Positions 1 to 7,623 of a stretch of DNA of 64,000 nt are shown piece after piece. The position numbers and the translations under genes are program-made. The stretch covers positions 1-64,000 of the forward strand of contig JACXVB010000015.1 in NCBI GenBank assembly GCA_014763615.1, in the 5' to 3' direction. Every line of letters starts with the position of its first letter. Position 1 is the first letter of the stretch. Origin of the DNA: Sphingobacteriales bacterium. GTDB lineage: Bacteria > Bacteroidota > Bacteroidia > Sphingobacteriales > Sphingobacteriaceae. Under the pieces are notes generated by a model that had not been told where the DNA came from, searched no databases, and was given only the letters and a program-made list of their open reading frames with translations.

Positions 1-96
1 TCAAGGGGTTCTTTTCTGAAATATTCAAATTATACGCCTATATCAATTAACAACACGTATTTTTATTCTATTCCTATACGTTTAGGACACTATTGA
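1..96 (+). CDS. Possible C-terminal tail of an outer-membrane protein, cut by window start
   Basis: Frame 1 is open from the first base to a TGA at 94-96 and reads as a tail ending IPIRLGHY, with alternating aromatic and polar residues and a terminal aromatic residue as in Bacteroidota outer-membrane barrels. It is only 31 codons long and cannot be assigned to a family. It could also be chance, since the other frames close within 50 bases or so. Confidence 0.25.
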   Translation, partial: SRGSFLKYSNYTPISINNTYFYSIPIRLGHY

Positions 97-326
97 TTTT
101 TTATAAAAAAACTATTGCTGATAAGCTGAGTTTTATCTACCTACAAATCACTTGCATCCATTTGCATAAGGTTATGTTTAAAATTTAATACGAGTTTTTA
201 GACATTCTATCCTTACTTGCCGTCCAAAATAAAAACACTGCTTTTATTTAAAAAGCATCAAAATCTTATCTTAATTCAAACAATCTGTATAGATTTGCAA
301 TTTGATAGTATTAACAAAAATTTAAT
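97..326. other. Intergenic stretch, no gene seen
   Basis: This AT-rich stretch has no convincing reading frame, RNA gene or strong hairpin on either strand. The only signal is a perfect TAnnTTTG box (TAGATTTG, 290-297) that could serve the small gene starting at 327, with no clear -33 TTG at the right distance. Confidence 0.5.
290..297 (+). promoter_or_regulatory. Candidate -7 promoter box upstream of the Cys-rich small protein
   Basis: TAGATTTG matches the Bacteroidota -7 consensus TAnnTTTG exactly and lies 29 nt before the start at 327. No TTTG -33 element is evident, so the call rests on one element. Confidence 0.4.
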
Positions 327-713
327 TTGAACAGAGCCTTTTCGATATTGATGATCATCGTTGTAATGCTGCCCAGTTTTACAAAGATTGGAATCCTAGT
401 TGACTTTGAAATCAATGAGGATTACATCGCGAAGGTGCTTTGCATCAATAAAGAAAAGCCATTGATGAAGTGCAATGGAAACTGTTACCTGTCTAAACAA
501 CTTAAAAAAGCTGAAGAACAAGCAAATAAACATGCCCCAACCAACAAGAAGGAAAGAGCAGAAATAATTTACTTTCACAGCGATTGTTTAATTGATTTCT
601 CTAATTTAACAGACAATTATGTAAGTAAATTAAACATAGCTCACATTGATATATTTTATCAATCTTCCTACATAACTAAAACTTTCCATCCACCAAAATT
701 CAATTTGATTTAG
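327..713 (+). CDS. Small exported or membrane protein with CNGNC motif, hypothetical
   Basis: 128 residues starting at TTG; no better Met codon precedes the hydrophobic N-terminus (about residues 5-25), which looks like a signal anchor or signal peptide. A cysteine cluster follows: C39, then MKCNGNCYLSKQLKK with C49 and C53. Small proteins with this kind of CNGxC-xxxKQL segment are familiar from Bacteroidota genomes, but I know of no defined function. It sits directly upstream of a copper-type TonB receptor, separated by a terminator-like hairpin, so the Cys/Met cluster may bind copper. That link is inference from context only. Confidence 0.6.
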   Translation: MNRAFSILMIIVVMLPSFTKIGILVDFEINEDYIAKVLCINKEKPLMKCNGNCYLSKQLKKAEEQANKHAPTNKKERAEIIYFHSDCLIDFSNLTDNYVSKLNIAHIDIFYQSSYITKTFHPPKFNLI

Positions 714-720
714 TTGACCT

Positions 721-747
721 GATTGGTTAAACACCAATCATTTTTTT
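721..747 (+). terminator. Rho-independent terminator after the small Cys-rich gene
   Basis: GATTGGT (721-727) pairs with ACCAATC (733-739) over a five-base loop and is followed by ATTTTTTT. It lies between the small gene and the receptor, so the receptor either has its own promoter or is expressed by partial readthrough. Confidence 0.7.
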
Positions 748-836
748 AAGGCAATTCGCTTTGCATAGCGGGTCTTGCGGTATATGCTCTATAAAGGGTG
801 TATATTTTTATTTATCCATTTTAAATCAAATTCAAA

Positions 837-3098
837 ATGAATTTCAGAAATTTTCTGATGTTAGCTTTTTGTATGCTTTCATCAACATTATTATTTGCCC
901 AATCTGAGCAAAAAGAAATCAGATTACTTGATGAAGAAAGTAAGTCCCCAATAATAGGGGCGACATTTAAATATGGTGAGCAAAGTGGTTTATCCGACGA
1001 AAATGGAGTGATTCGTTTTTCGTATGATCAAAAGGCCACTCTACAATTATCCCATATAAATTATGGGGCTTGGTCATTGTCTGAAATAGCACTAAATAAA
1101 GCTATTAGTGATAAAGTAATTTACAGAAAAGCAGTCATAGTAAACCTTTTTCCAGTTACTGTCCTCGCACTCAAACCGCAAAGTGTTCAACAAAAAGGGG
1201 AAATTAAAATTGAGTACCAAGATCGTTTAGAACATGATGCTGCTAATATACTCAATCAAATTCCTGCATTTAATAGCATTCGTAAAGGAGGTAATTACGG
1301 CTTCGACCCTGTTTTTAGGGGATTTAAGAATGATCAACTCAACGTGGTACTAAATGGGGCGCAAAGTGCTACGGCTGCCTGCCCAAATAGGATGGATCCG
1401 CCTACAAGCCAAATGGCGCCAAATATGATAGACCGTATTGAAATATTCAAAGGTCCATACGCACTACGATTTGGAACCGGAATTGGCGCCACTATCAATT
1501 TTATCCCTGCAAAATTGAGATTCAGTGATAAACCGGATTTGTATGGTCGAATATCCAGTGGATATGAAAACAATGGTAATCTACAGCGAGGAGAAGGTCA
1601 ACTCGGATTAAGTGGTGCCAAGTATGATGTGAACCTTTTTGCCTCTTGGTCTCAAGGCGATGATTATACCACCGGGAACAAACAAACCGTTCAGGCAGAC
1701 TTCAAGAGAGGTAGTTTTGGAACAAATATCGGTATCAAATTGGCTTCTAATCAAGAATTGCGATTGTCTGCCAATTATAACAGAGCTCGTGATGCAGATT
1801 TTCCAGCTTTAGGTATGGATTTAAGGACAGATGATACCTATATGTTAAATGCCGTACACGATATTCAATTTATGGGTAAAAAACTACAAAGCTTAAATAC
1901 CACGATCTACGGCTCTTTTGTAAATCACCTAATGGATAACTTGCTCAGAACTATATCACCACGAATGATGAATGTTCAAACATTTGCCACCACTCGTAAT
2001 TTTGGAGGTCGTTCTGAAAGTGTTTGGAAGCTATCAAATGGCAAAATTTATGCTGGTGCAGATTTAAGAGTAGAAGGTGCTGAAGGTACAAAAGTGCGAG
2101 ACTACCTCATGGGGCCGATGGCTGGAAAAACAAAGAAAGACAATGTTTGGCAGGATGGCTATATTAGTAAAACTGGGCTTTTTACTGAATATCAAATCAA
2201 TGGTAAGACTTTTAACTACATCGCTTCTGGCAGGCTAGAATTGAATGTCGCTAACTTAAATGATCCGGCTCAGGGCTTTACTCAAGTGAATCCCGAAACA
2301 CAGACTACCCAAGTGAACCCAAGTTTAAGTTTTGGAATATTAAAAGATTTTGGAAATAAAGTTAAATCTGGTTTATGGTTAGCGAGGGCGCAAAGAAGCG
2401 GAAGTTTAACCGAGCGATATATCAATTATTTTACGGTTGGCCAAGATCCTTATGAAATGTTAGGAAATCCACAATTAGCCCCAGAGGTGAACTATCAGAC
2501 CGACTTAACTTTTACATTTAATTTCTATGAAAAATCAAGTATTAATGTAGATGTATTTGCTGCTTATTTGAAGAATTATATCTCATCAGTGATTGATACC
2601 ACCTTAAGCCCAGAATTGCCATCGAGTCCGGGCGTACGGCGATTTGTTAATATTAATGAAGCGTTTAAAACTGGATTTGAAATAAGCTGGAATCAGGTTT
2701 TATTTGCTGGCTTATCTCATCGTATAGGCATTGCTTATACCTATGGGCAGGATTTGGAAAGAGACCAACCATTACCCGAGATTGCACCTTTGGATGCCCG
2801 CTATGCTCTGTACGGTAGCTATCTCAAAAATAGGTTAAAACCAGAAGTTACTTTTCGTTATGTAACGAAACAATCAAGAACTTCTACCGAATTTGGTGAA
2901 ACAGTAACTCCATCTTTTAATTTGCTCGACTTTAAAATTGGATACCAAATCAACTCTAGTATTTTCTTGAATGCAGGAGTAAACAACCTATTTGATGAGA
3001 ATTACTATGAGCACCTTAACCGTTCAGTAAGTGGAACTAATAAGCCAATATATGCTCCAGGGAGAAACTATTTTATAAATTTGAATTATTCATTTTAA
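837..3098 (+). CDS. TonB-dependent copper receptor, OprC/NosA-like
   Basis: 753-residue outer-membrane receptor. The order is signal peptide (1-21), a carboxypeptidase-regulatory-like domain (about 25-105), plug (about 125-225) and barrel ending in Phe. The plug carries ACPNRMDPP, giving C182-x3-M186, and the barrel carries NHLMDN, giving H364-x-M366. These correspond to the CxxxM and HxM copper ligands known in Pseudomonas OprC. The segment DFPALGMDLRTDDTYML also fits the copper-receptor family. The likely role is TonB-driven uptake of copper ions. The upstream small gene has a Cys/Met cluster that suits this. A weak -7-like TATATTTT lies near 801. Confidence in the family is high; copper specificity is inferred from the motifs. 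Confidence 0.85.
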   Translation: MNFRNFLMLAFCMLSSTLLFAQSEQKEIRLLDEESKSPIIGATFKYGEQSGLSDENGVIRFSYDQKATLQLSHINYGAWSLSEIALNKAISDKVIYRKAVIVNLFPVTVLALKPQSVQQKGEIKIEYQDRLEHDAANILNQIPAFNSIRKGGNYGFDPVFRGFKNDQLNVVLNGAQSATAACPNRMDPPTSQMAPNMIDRIEIFKGPYALRFGTGIGATINFIPAKLRFSDKPDLYGRISSGYENNGNLQRGEGQLGLSGAKYDVNLFASWSQGDDYTTGNKQTVQADFKRGSFGTNIGIKLASNQELRLSANYNRARDADFPALGMDLRTDDTYMLNAVHDIQFMGKKLQSLNTTIYGSFVNHLMDNLLRTISPRMMNVQTFATTRNFGGRSESVWKLSNGKIYAGADLRVEGAEGTKVRDYLMGPMAGKTKKDNVWQDGYISKTGLFTEYQINGKTFNYIASGRLELNVANLNDPAQGFTQVNPETQTTQVNPSLSFGILKDFGNKVKSGLWLARAQRSGSLTERYINYFTVGQDPYEMLGNPQLAPEVNYQTDLTFTFNFYEKSSINVDVFAAYLKNYISSVIDTTLSPELPSSPGVRRFVNINEAFKTGFEISWNQVLFAGLSHRIGIAYTYGQDLERDQPLPEIAPLDARYALYGSYLKNRLKPEVTFRYVTKQSRTSTEFGETVTPSFNLLDFKIGYQINSSIFLNAGVNNLFDENYYEHLNRSVSGTNKPIYAPGRNYFINLNYSF

Positions 3099-3168
3099 GC
3101 CAATTATAAAACGGTATAAACTTCTTTTACAGAATATTAACTAATATTTATAGTTTCATTAAAAACAA

Positions 3169-3199
3169 CAAACCAAGCTTTGAAAATAAGCTTGGTTTG
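3169..3199. terminator. Bidirectional terminator between convergent receptor and peroxiredoxin genes
   Basis: A perfect 12-bp stem, CAAACCAAGCTT (3169-3180) with AAGCTTGGTTTG (3188-3199), has a seven-base loop. A-rich sequence precedes it and T-rich sequence follows, so it can act on both strands between two convergent genes. Confidence 0.75.
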
Positions 3200-3222
3200 C
3201 TTGATTTGTAATTTTGATAAGT

Positions 3223-3936
3223 TTAATCTTGAATGAGCGTTTTTAAAACCAAATCCTTATCTAATTTTTTGGTACAGAAGAACCAATCTTTACAATCGAT
3301 AGTTTCTTTATCTTCCATTCTCTCTTTAGCAACCCCACAAGAACCCGCTGTTGGTACAATTACATCATCTCCAACTTGCCAATCTGCCGGACAAGCTACA
3401 TCAAACGCATCAGTTGTTTGCATCGCAATTAAAGCTCGGTATAACTCATCAAAATTTCTACCTATAGACAAAGGATAATAAATTATTGCTCTGATAATTC
3501 CTTTTGGATCAACAAAAAATACTGCTCTAACTGCTTTGGTATTGCTTTCGCCTGGCATAATCATCCCGTATTTTGCAGAAACCTCCATGGTGATGTCTTC
3601 AATCAAAGGAAAAGTAACTTCCACATTTTTCATTCCTTTGTATTCAATTTTTTCTTTAATGGTTCTTAGCCAAGCGATATGGCTATATAAACCATCAACA
3701 GAAAGCCCAACTAATTCGCAATTGGCTTTTCTAAACTTATCTTGCATTGAAGCAAAAGTCATAAACTCAGAAGTACAAACAGGGGTAAAATCTGCTGGAT
3801 GACTAAATAATATAGCCCACTTTCCTGAATAATCACTTGGGAAATTTATTTCACCTTGGGTAGTAACCGCTTTAAATTCTGGAGCTTTTTCGCCTATTCT
3901 TGGCATACTTACTTGTTTTAATTCTTGATTTTCCAT
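3223..3936 (-). CDS. Peroxiredoxin, Prx6 class with C-terminal CxxxxxC
   Basis: 237 residues from the Met of MENQELKQ. The longer frame (start near 3969) is rejected because it begins inside the -7 box of the gene's own predicted promoter. PADFTPVCTSE holds the peroxidatic Cys (C54). The tail DCKDWFFC (C215, C221) matches the C-x5-C resolving region of archaeal-type thioredoxin peroxidases in the Prx6 class. It should reduce hydrogen peroxide and organic peroxides in the cytoplasm using thiol reductants. The gene is divergent from oxyR, which very probably activates it: a dyad sits about 63 bp upstream of the predicted transcription start. Confidence 0.9.
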   Translation of the reverse strand: MENQELKQVSMPRIGEKAPEFKAVTTQGEINFPSDYSGKWAILFSHPADFTPVCTSEFMTFASMQDKFRKANCELVGLSVDGLYSHIAWLRTIKEKIEYKGMKNVEVTFPLIEDITMEVSAKYGMIMPGESNTKAVRAVFFVDPKGIIRAIIYYPLSIGRNFDELYRALIAMQTTDAFDVACPADWQVGDDVIVPTAGSCGVAKERMEDKETIDCKDWFFCTKKLDKDLVLKTLIQD

Positions 3937-3966
3937 TTTACTAATGTTTGTTTTTAAATATTGATA

Positions 3967-3995
3967 CAAATTTACGCAAGCTCACGTATTTACAA
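3967..3995 (-). promoter_or_regulatory. Peroxiredoxin promoter
   Basis: On the minus strand, TTG (3995-3993) is followed after 18 nt by TAAATTTG (3974-3967), a perfect -7 element. Transcription would start near 3963, giving a leader of about 27 nt before the start codon at 3936. Confidence 0.65.
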
Positions 3996-4017
3996 TGAAA
4001 ATAATTTTTATATTTAC

Positions 4018-4034
4018 TATTGATAACATCAATA
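4018..4034. promoter_or_regulatory. Candidate OxyR operator (LysR-type dyad)
   Basis: TATTGATAACATCAATA is a dyad with six to seven complementary bases per arm around AAC, with the T-N11-A form of LysR boxes. Its 15-base core agrees with the enterobacterial OxyR pattern ATAGnTnnnAnCTAT at 8 of 10 defined positions. It is centred at 4026, about 63 bp upstream of the predicted peroxiredoxin transcription start and near the probable oxyR start, which fits activation of one gene and autorepression of the other. Confidence 0.6.
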
Positions 4035-4041
4035 CTTAAAA

Positions 4042-4977
4042 ATGAACTTTCAGCAATTAGAATACATTATCGCATTAGATCAATTCAAAAGTTTTAGCAA
4101 AGCAGCAGAAACTTGTTTTATTACTCAGGCCACTTTAAGTACCATGGTTAAAAAATTGGAAGTGGAATTAAACGTGGTTATTTTTGATAGAAAAACCAAT
4201 CCGATCATTACCACAGACTGTGGCATAGAAATCATAGAAGAGGCAAAAAAAATCATTTTTCATAAAAATTATCTTCAAGATTTAGCCCCTCAATTAAAAG
4301 GAAAAATTGAAGGCGAAATTAATTTAGGAATTATCCCAACAGTGGCCAATAGTCTTCTGCACAGAGTATTACCAAAAATTTTAGAAAAATATCCACGTTT
4401 AAAGATTACTATTTCAGAAATCACCACTCAAAATATAGTGGATAAACTAAAGACAGCAGAAATAGATGTGGGTGTTGTTTCTACCCCATTAAATTACGCA
4501 GAGATTGAAGAAGAAATCCTCTATTACGAAAAATTATTAGTCTATGGTAATACTTTAAATGGCAGCAAATTCCGTTCGCCAAGGGATATTGATGGAGAAA
4601 ATTTATGGCTCTTACAACAAGGAAATTGTATTACTGATCAGATATTAAATGTTTGCTCATTAAGCTCAAAAACGGTGAATAGAAATTTGAATTTCCAACC
4701 CAATTCGTTTGAAACCTTGCTCAACCTTGTAGATGAATTTAATGGCCTGACGCTTATTCCTGAATTACATTATATAGACTTATCGCCAATTAGAAAAGAA
4801 AAGATTAGCGATTTTAATTCTCCTTTTCCGGTGAGAGAAATTAGCCTAATCTATCATCGCCCTTATGCAAAACATAGAATCATAATGGCATTAAGTGAAG
4901 AAATTAAAGCAATTATTAAACCCCTTTTAAAAACAAGTTATTTAAAAAATAAAGAAATGCTCATCGCAAAAATATGA
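4042..4977 (+). CDS. oxyR: Hydrogen peroxide sensor, LysR-type regulator OxyR
   Basis: 311 residues: a winged helix-turn-helix at the N-terminus (LEYIIALDQFKSFSKAAETC, then TQATLSTMVKKLE) and a LysR substrate domain from about residue 90. The redox loop LQQGNCITDQILNVC places C196 and C205 with the same spacing as the disulfide-forming pair of E. coli OxyR (C-x8-C). This makes a true OxyR rather than a generic LysR likely. It is divergent from a peroxiredoxin gene with a shared 70-bp control region, the usual arrangement for regulator and target. Confidence 0.9.
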   Translation: MNFQQLEYIIALDQFKSFSKAAETCFITQATLSTMVKKLEVELNVVIFDRKTNPIITTDCGIEIIEEAKKIIFHKNYLQDLAPQLKGKIEGEINLGIIPTVANSLLHRVLPKILEKYPRLKITISEITTQNIVDKLKTAEIDVGVVSTPLNYAEIEEEILYYEKLLVYGNTLNGSKFRSPRDIDGENLWLLQQGNCITDQILNVCSLSSKTVNRNLNFQPNSFETLLNLVDEFNGLTLIPELHYIDLSPIRKEKISDFNSPFPVREISLIYHRPYAKHRIIMALSEEIKAIIKPLLKTSYLKNKEMLIAKI

Positions 4978-5124
4978 TTTCAACAAGCAAGAAATCTTAA
5001 CCAGTGAATCTGGAAAATTCACAAATAATTATTCTTTTCTCAAATTTCATTGTTTAAAGTTTTTTTGGACAGGATAATCAAGTTTTAAATTCATCATCCA
5101 CCAATTAATCCTTTAATTTGTAAC

Positions 5125-5922
5125 ATGAATATTTTTGATTTACAAGCTAGTCCAGCATCCGCTTTTGAGCGTCTTTTAGCCATCATGAATGATTTACGCA
5201 GCCAATGCCCATGGGATAAAAAGCAAACCATGGAGACTTTGCGCCATTTAACCATTGAAGAAACTTATGAGCTTTCTGATGCGATTTTAGAAGGCGATCT
5301 ACAGGAGATTAGAAAAGAGCTAGGCGATTTAATGTTGCATTTGGTGTTTTATGCCAAAATTGGATCAGAAACCCATGATTTCACTATCACTGATGTTTTG
5401 AATGGGATTTGCGAAAAACTCATTAACAGGCATCCGCACATTTACGGAGATGTCATTGCCGAAACAGAAGAGCAAGTAAAACAAAATTGGGAGCAGATTA
5501 AATTGAAGGAAGGGAATAAATCTGTTTTAGCCGGCGTTCCTTCCTCACTTCCTGCTTTGGTGAAAGCCTCTCGCATTCAAGAAAAAGCCAAAGGTGTAGG
5601 TTTTGATTGGGAAGAAAAACAACAGGTTTGGGAAAAAGTAGAAGAGGAAATGCAGGAATTTAAAAATGAGTTCAATGTGATCGAAAATAAGGAAATAGAC
5701 AAAGAAAAAGCAGAAGCTGAGTTTGGTGATTTATTATTCTCTTTGATTAACTACGCCCGTTTCATCAACATCAATCCTGAAGATGCTTTAGAAAAAACCA
5801 ACCGTAAATTCATCAAAAGATTTCAATACCTCGAATCTAAATCTAAAGAATTAGGCAAAAACCTCAAAGACATGACCTTAGCCGAAATGGATGTTTTCTG
5901 GAATGAAGCTAAAAAGTTATAG
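5125..5922 (+). CDS. mazG: Nucleoside triphosphate pyrophosphohydrolase MazG
   Basis: 265 residues, the usual length for the two-domain MazG. The first domain shows the metal-binding EExxE and ExxD motifs (EETYE at 45-49, E65 to D68 in KELGD), with CPWDKKQT before it. A second, related domain lies at about 165-245 (EEEMQEFKNEF, EAEFGDLLFSLINYAR). It hydrolyses NTPs and dNTPs to monophosphates and pyrophosphate, a housecleaning role. A near-consensus -7 box, TTAATTTG (5113-5120), ends only four bases before the ATG. The following toxin-antitoxin pair starts 26 nt after the stop. Confidence 0.93.
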   Translation: MNIFDLQASPASAFERLLAIMNDLRSQCPWDKKQTMETLRHLTIEETYELSDAILEGDLQEIRKELGDLMLHLVFYAKIGSETHDFTITDVLNGICEKLINRHPHIYGDVIAETEEQVKQNWEQIKLKEGNKSVLAGVPSSLPALVKASRIQEKAKGVGFDWEEKQQVWEKVEEEMQEFKNEFNVIENKEIDKEKAEAEFGDLLFSLINYARFININPEDALEKTNRKFIKRFQYLESKSKELGKNLKDMTLAEMDVFWNEAKKL

Positions 5923-5948
5923 TTATTCTTAAATATGGTTATATTTAT

Positions 5949-6173
5949 ATGATGAGTATCTTAGTTACACCCCAAAATGAACAAGAAGAAAAAGTGTTGA
6001 TCGCTTTTCTAGAAAGTTTGCATTATCACTACGAAACTGAGGCTTCAAACTTAAAAGAGTATACACTTGAAGTTGAGAAAGCAAATCTAGAAATAGAAAA
6101 TGGAGACTTCCTACTTCAAGAAGAAGTAGAAAAACTTATTTTACAAAGAAGGAATGCGATAAATGGTCGTTAA
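5949..6173 (+). CDS. Putative antitoxin paired with ParE-type toxin
   Basis: 74 residues, acidic and Glu-rich, with the pattern of small Bacteroidota antitoxins: a short N-terminal strand (MSILVTPQNEQEEKVLIAFLE) and a charged C-terminus to wrap the toxin. Its frame overlaps the toxin gene by 11 nt, as is usual for co-translated pairs. Two ATG codons are adjacent (5949 and 5952). A near-consensus -7 box (TATATTTA, 5940-5947) lies so close that the second could start a leaderless mRNA. The family is not certain from sequence alone. Confidence 0.7.
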   Translation: MMSILVTPQNEQEEKVLIAFLESLHYHYETEASNLKEYTLEVEKANLEIENGDFLLQEEVEKLILQRRNAINGR

Positions 6174-6456
6174 GTGGAGCAAGTCTTCAGTTAAACAGTT
6201 TATAGAGATTCTATCCTTTTTAGAGGCTCAAGAACAATTTAAATATGCAGAACGGTTAGAACAAGAAATTTTAAAAACTATCATACTGCTTTCCTCCAAT
6301 CCTTCAATTTTCCAAATAGATAGACTTAAACAAGATAATGACGGCAGTTTTTATGCTTTTGAAATCGACAGTTTTAGAATCTCTTTTAGAAAATTACCCA
6401 AAGAAATTAGAATCTTAAGAATAAGGCATACCAGCAGAAGACCTTATCAAAAATAA
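6163..6456 (+). CDS. ParE/RelE-superfamily toxin
   Basis: 97 residues with the ParE/RelE layout: N-terminal VVKWSKSSVKQFIEILSFLE, a basic middle, then FYAFEIDSFRISFRKLPKEIRILRIRHTSRRP with the strand-rich, Arg-rich C-terminus typical of plasmid-stabilisation toxins. ParE members poison gyrase and RelE members cleave mRNA on the ribosome; the sequence does not decide between them. The start overlaps the antitoxin by 11 nt. The pair probably forms one autoregulated unit. Confidence 0.8.
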   Translation: MVVKWSKSSVKQFIEILSFLEAQEQFKYAERLEQEILKTIILLSSNPSIFQIDRLKQDNDGSFYAFEIDSFRISFRKLPKEIRILRIRHTSRRPYQK

Positions 6457-6523
6457 TTCTCATAAACTTTAATCTGTTGTAGCAGATGCTTTTAGTTAGC
6501 CGTAAAGGGGATAAAAAAGCGTC

Positions 6524-6988
6524 ATGTATCTCAATAATTCTCAATCTTATATTTTCGCCCTCATCCTCACTTTTGTGGTGGGCTTTGTAGCTTGCGAGAA
6601 AAGTTCTTTTTCTGTTTCTTCTGTGCCTTATGGCACTTTTATCAAGTTGAATGCCCAAGAAAAGGTCAACTTTGAAAATGCCAACTCGCCAAGGTTAACC
6701 CTAGAAGTTACTCATATCAAAGATAATTTTTGTCCTGATCATGTACAGTGTATTACAGCGGGTTATGCCGAAGTGCAGGTTAATGTTCAGGAAAATGAGA
6801 AAGAAAATCAAACATTCTCACTTTATTACGGAGATTATTATGGCACACCTCAACGCTTAGGCTTTAAGCCAGATACAATAAATGTGAGTTTAAATGGTAA
6901 AGGATATCAAGTCATCCTTAGAAGTGTAAAAAAAGAGCCAGAAACAGGTAGTAATCTGATGGTAGAAATCACGTTAAAAAAAATGTAA
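6524..6988 (+). CDS. Putative lipoprotein, hypothetical
   Basis: 154 residues. A hydrophobic N-terminus (about 8-23) ends in GFVACEK, a plausible lipobox with Cys at about 24, so the mature protein is probably lipid-anchored. The rest is soluble and strand-rich, with two further Cys in NFCPDHVQCITAG. No family is recognised. It lies between the toxin-antitoxin pair and the sigma-factor operon. The next gene has its own promoter, so this one is probably a single unit. Confidence 0.6.
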   Translation: MYLNNSQSYIFALILTFVVGFVACEKSSFSVSSVPYGTFIKLNAQEKVNFENANSPRLTLEVTHIKDNFCPDHVQCITAGYAEVQVNVQENEKENQTFSLYYGDYYGTPQRLGFKPDTINVSLNGKGYQVILRSVKKEPETGSNLMVEITLKKM

Positions 6989-7001
6989 AGTTGAAAGCAT
7001 A

Positions 7002-7032
7002 TTGAAAGAGAATTTGGATATGCTTATATTTA
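7002..7032 (+). promoter_or_regulatory. Promoter of the sigma factor / anti-sigma operon
   Basis: TTG (7002-7004) is followed after exactly 20 nt by TATATTTA (7025-7032), one mismatch from TAnnTTTG. The predicted transcription start is near 7036, about 15 nt before the TTG start codon. Confidence 0.55.
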
Positions 7033-7050
7033 AGAAAACTAAAAGATATT

Positions 7051-7623
7051 TTGAGTAAAAACCCTTACAGCGAGTGGAGCGATCAGGAGTTGATTGCAAA
7101 ATGTCGCAAAGAAGATAGCAAAGCGCAAGAAATGCTTTATAAGCGTTTTTATGCCTATGCTATGGGAATTTCTCTACGTTATTGCATCAATAGAGATGAT
7201 GCTTTAGAAGCCGTGAATGATGCTTTTATCAAGTTATTTAAAACCATTAAAACATTTGATGACGGCAGATTAGTAAAACCTTGGTTTAGGCAAATTGTGG
7301 TGAACACGGCGATTGACAACCGAAGAAAAAATTTGAAGCACAGCAATGTGTTAGATTTAGAATATGCAGATGAATCTGTAGTAGATCATCATATTATCAG
7401 CAAAATCAGTGCACAAGATATTTTAAACTTGCTATCTGAACTCCCAGAAATGCACCGCATGGTGTTTAATCTTTATGAAATTGATGGCTATACACATGAG
7501 GAAATTGCTGATATTTTAGAAATGCCCTCCAGCAGCTCTAGAGTTTATTTATCTCGGGCAAAAGAAAAGTTAAGAAGATTAGTGAAGGCTCACTTTTATT
7601 TAAATTATGAAAGAGCAATTTGA
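7051..7623 (+). CDS. ECF RNA polymerase sigma factor
   Basis: 190 residues starting at TTG. Region 2 (about 12-85) includes DQELIAKCRKEDSKAQEMLYKRF and the DDALEAVNDAFIKLFK core-binding segment. Region 4 (about 130-185) includes LPEMHRMVFNLYEIDGY, the helix-turn-helix HEEIADILEMPSSSSRVYLS and a basic tail. It should direct RNA polymerase to a specific regulon on release from its anti-sigma factor. The stop lies 17 nt inside the next gene, so the two are translationally coupled. That neighbour has the structure of a dual membrane-spanning anti-sigma factor, so the likely signal comes from the envelope. Confidence 0.93.
   Translation: MSKNPYSEWSDQELIAKCRKEDSKAQEMLYKRFYAYAMGISLRYCINRDDALEAVNDAFIKLFKTIKTFDDGRLVKPWFRQIVVNTAIDNRRKNLKHSNVLDLEYADESVVDHHIISKISAQDILNLLSELPEMHRMVFNLYEIDGYTHEEIADILEMPSSSSRVYLSRAKEKLRRLVKAHFYLNYERAI

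Noticed and set aside
1334-1573. Minus-strand frame inside the copper receptor
   Set aside because: Shadow of the conserved plug region; no promoter or family match.
3937-3969. Longer peroxiredoxin start adding 11 residues
   Set aside because: It begins inside the TAAATTTG promoter box on the minus strand, and MENQELKQ is a normal N-terminus.
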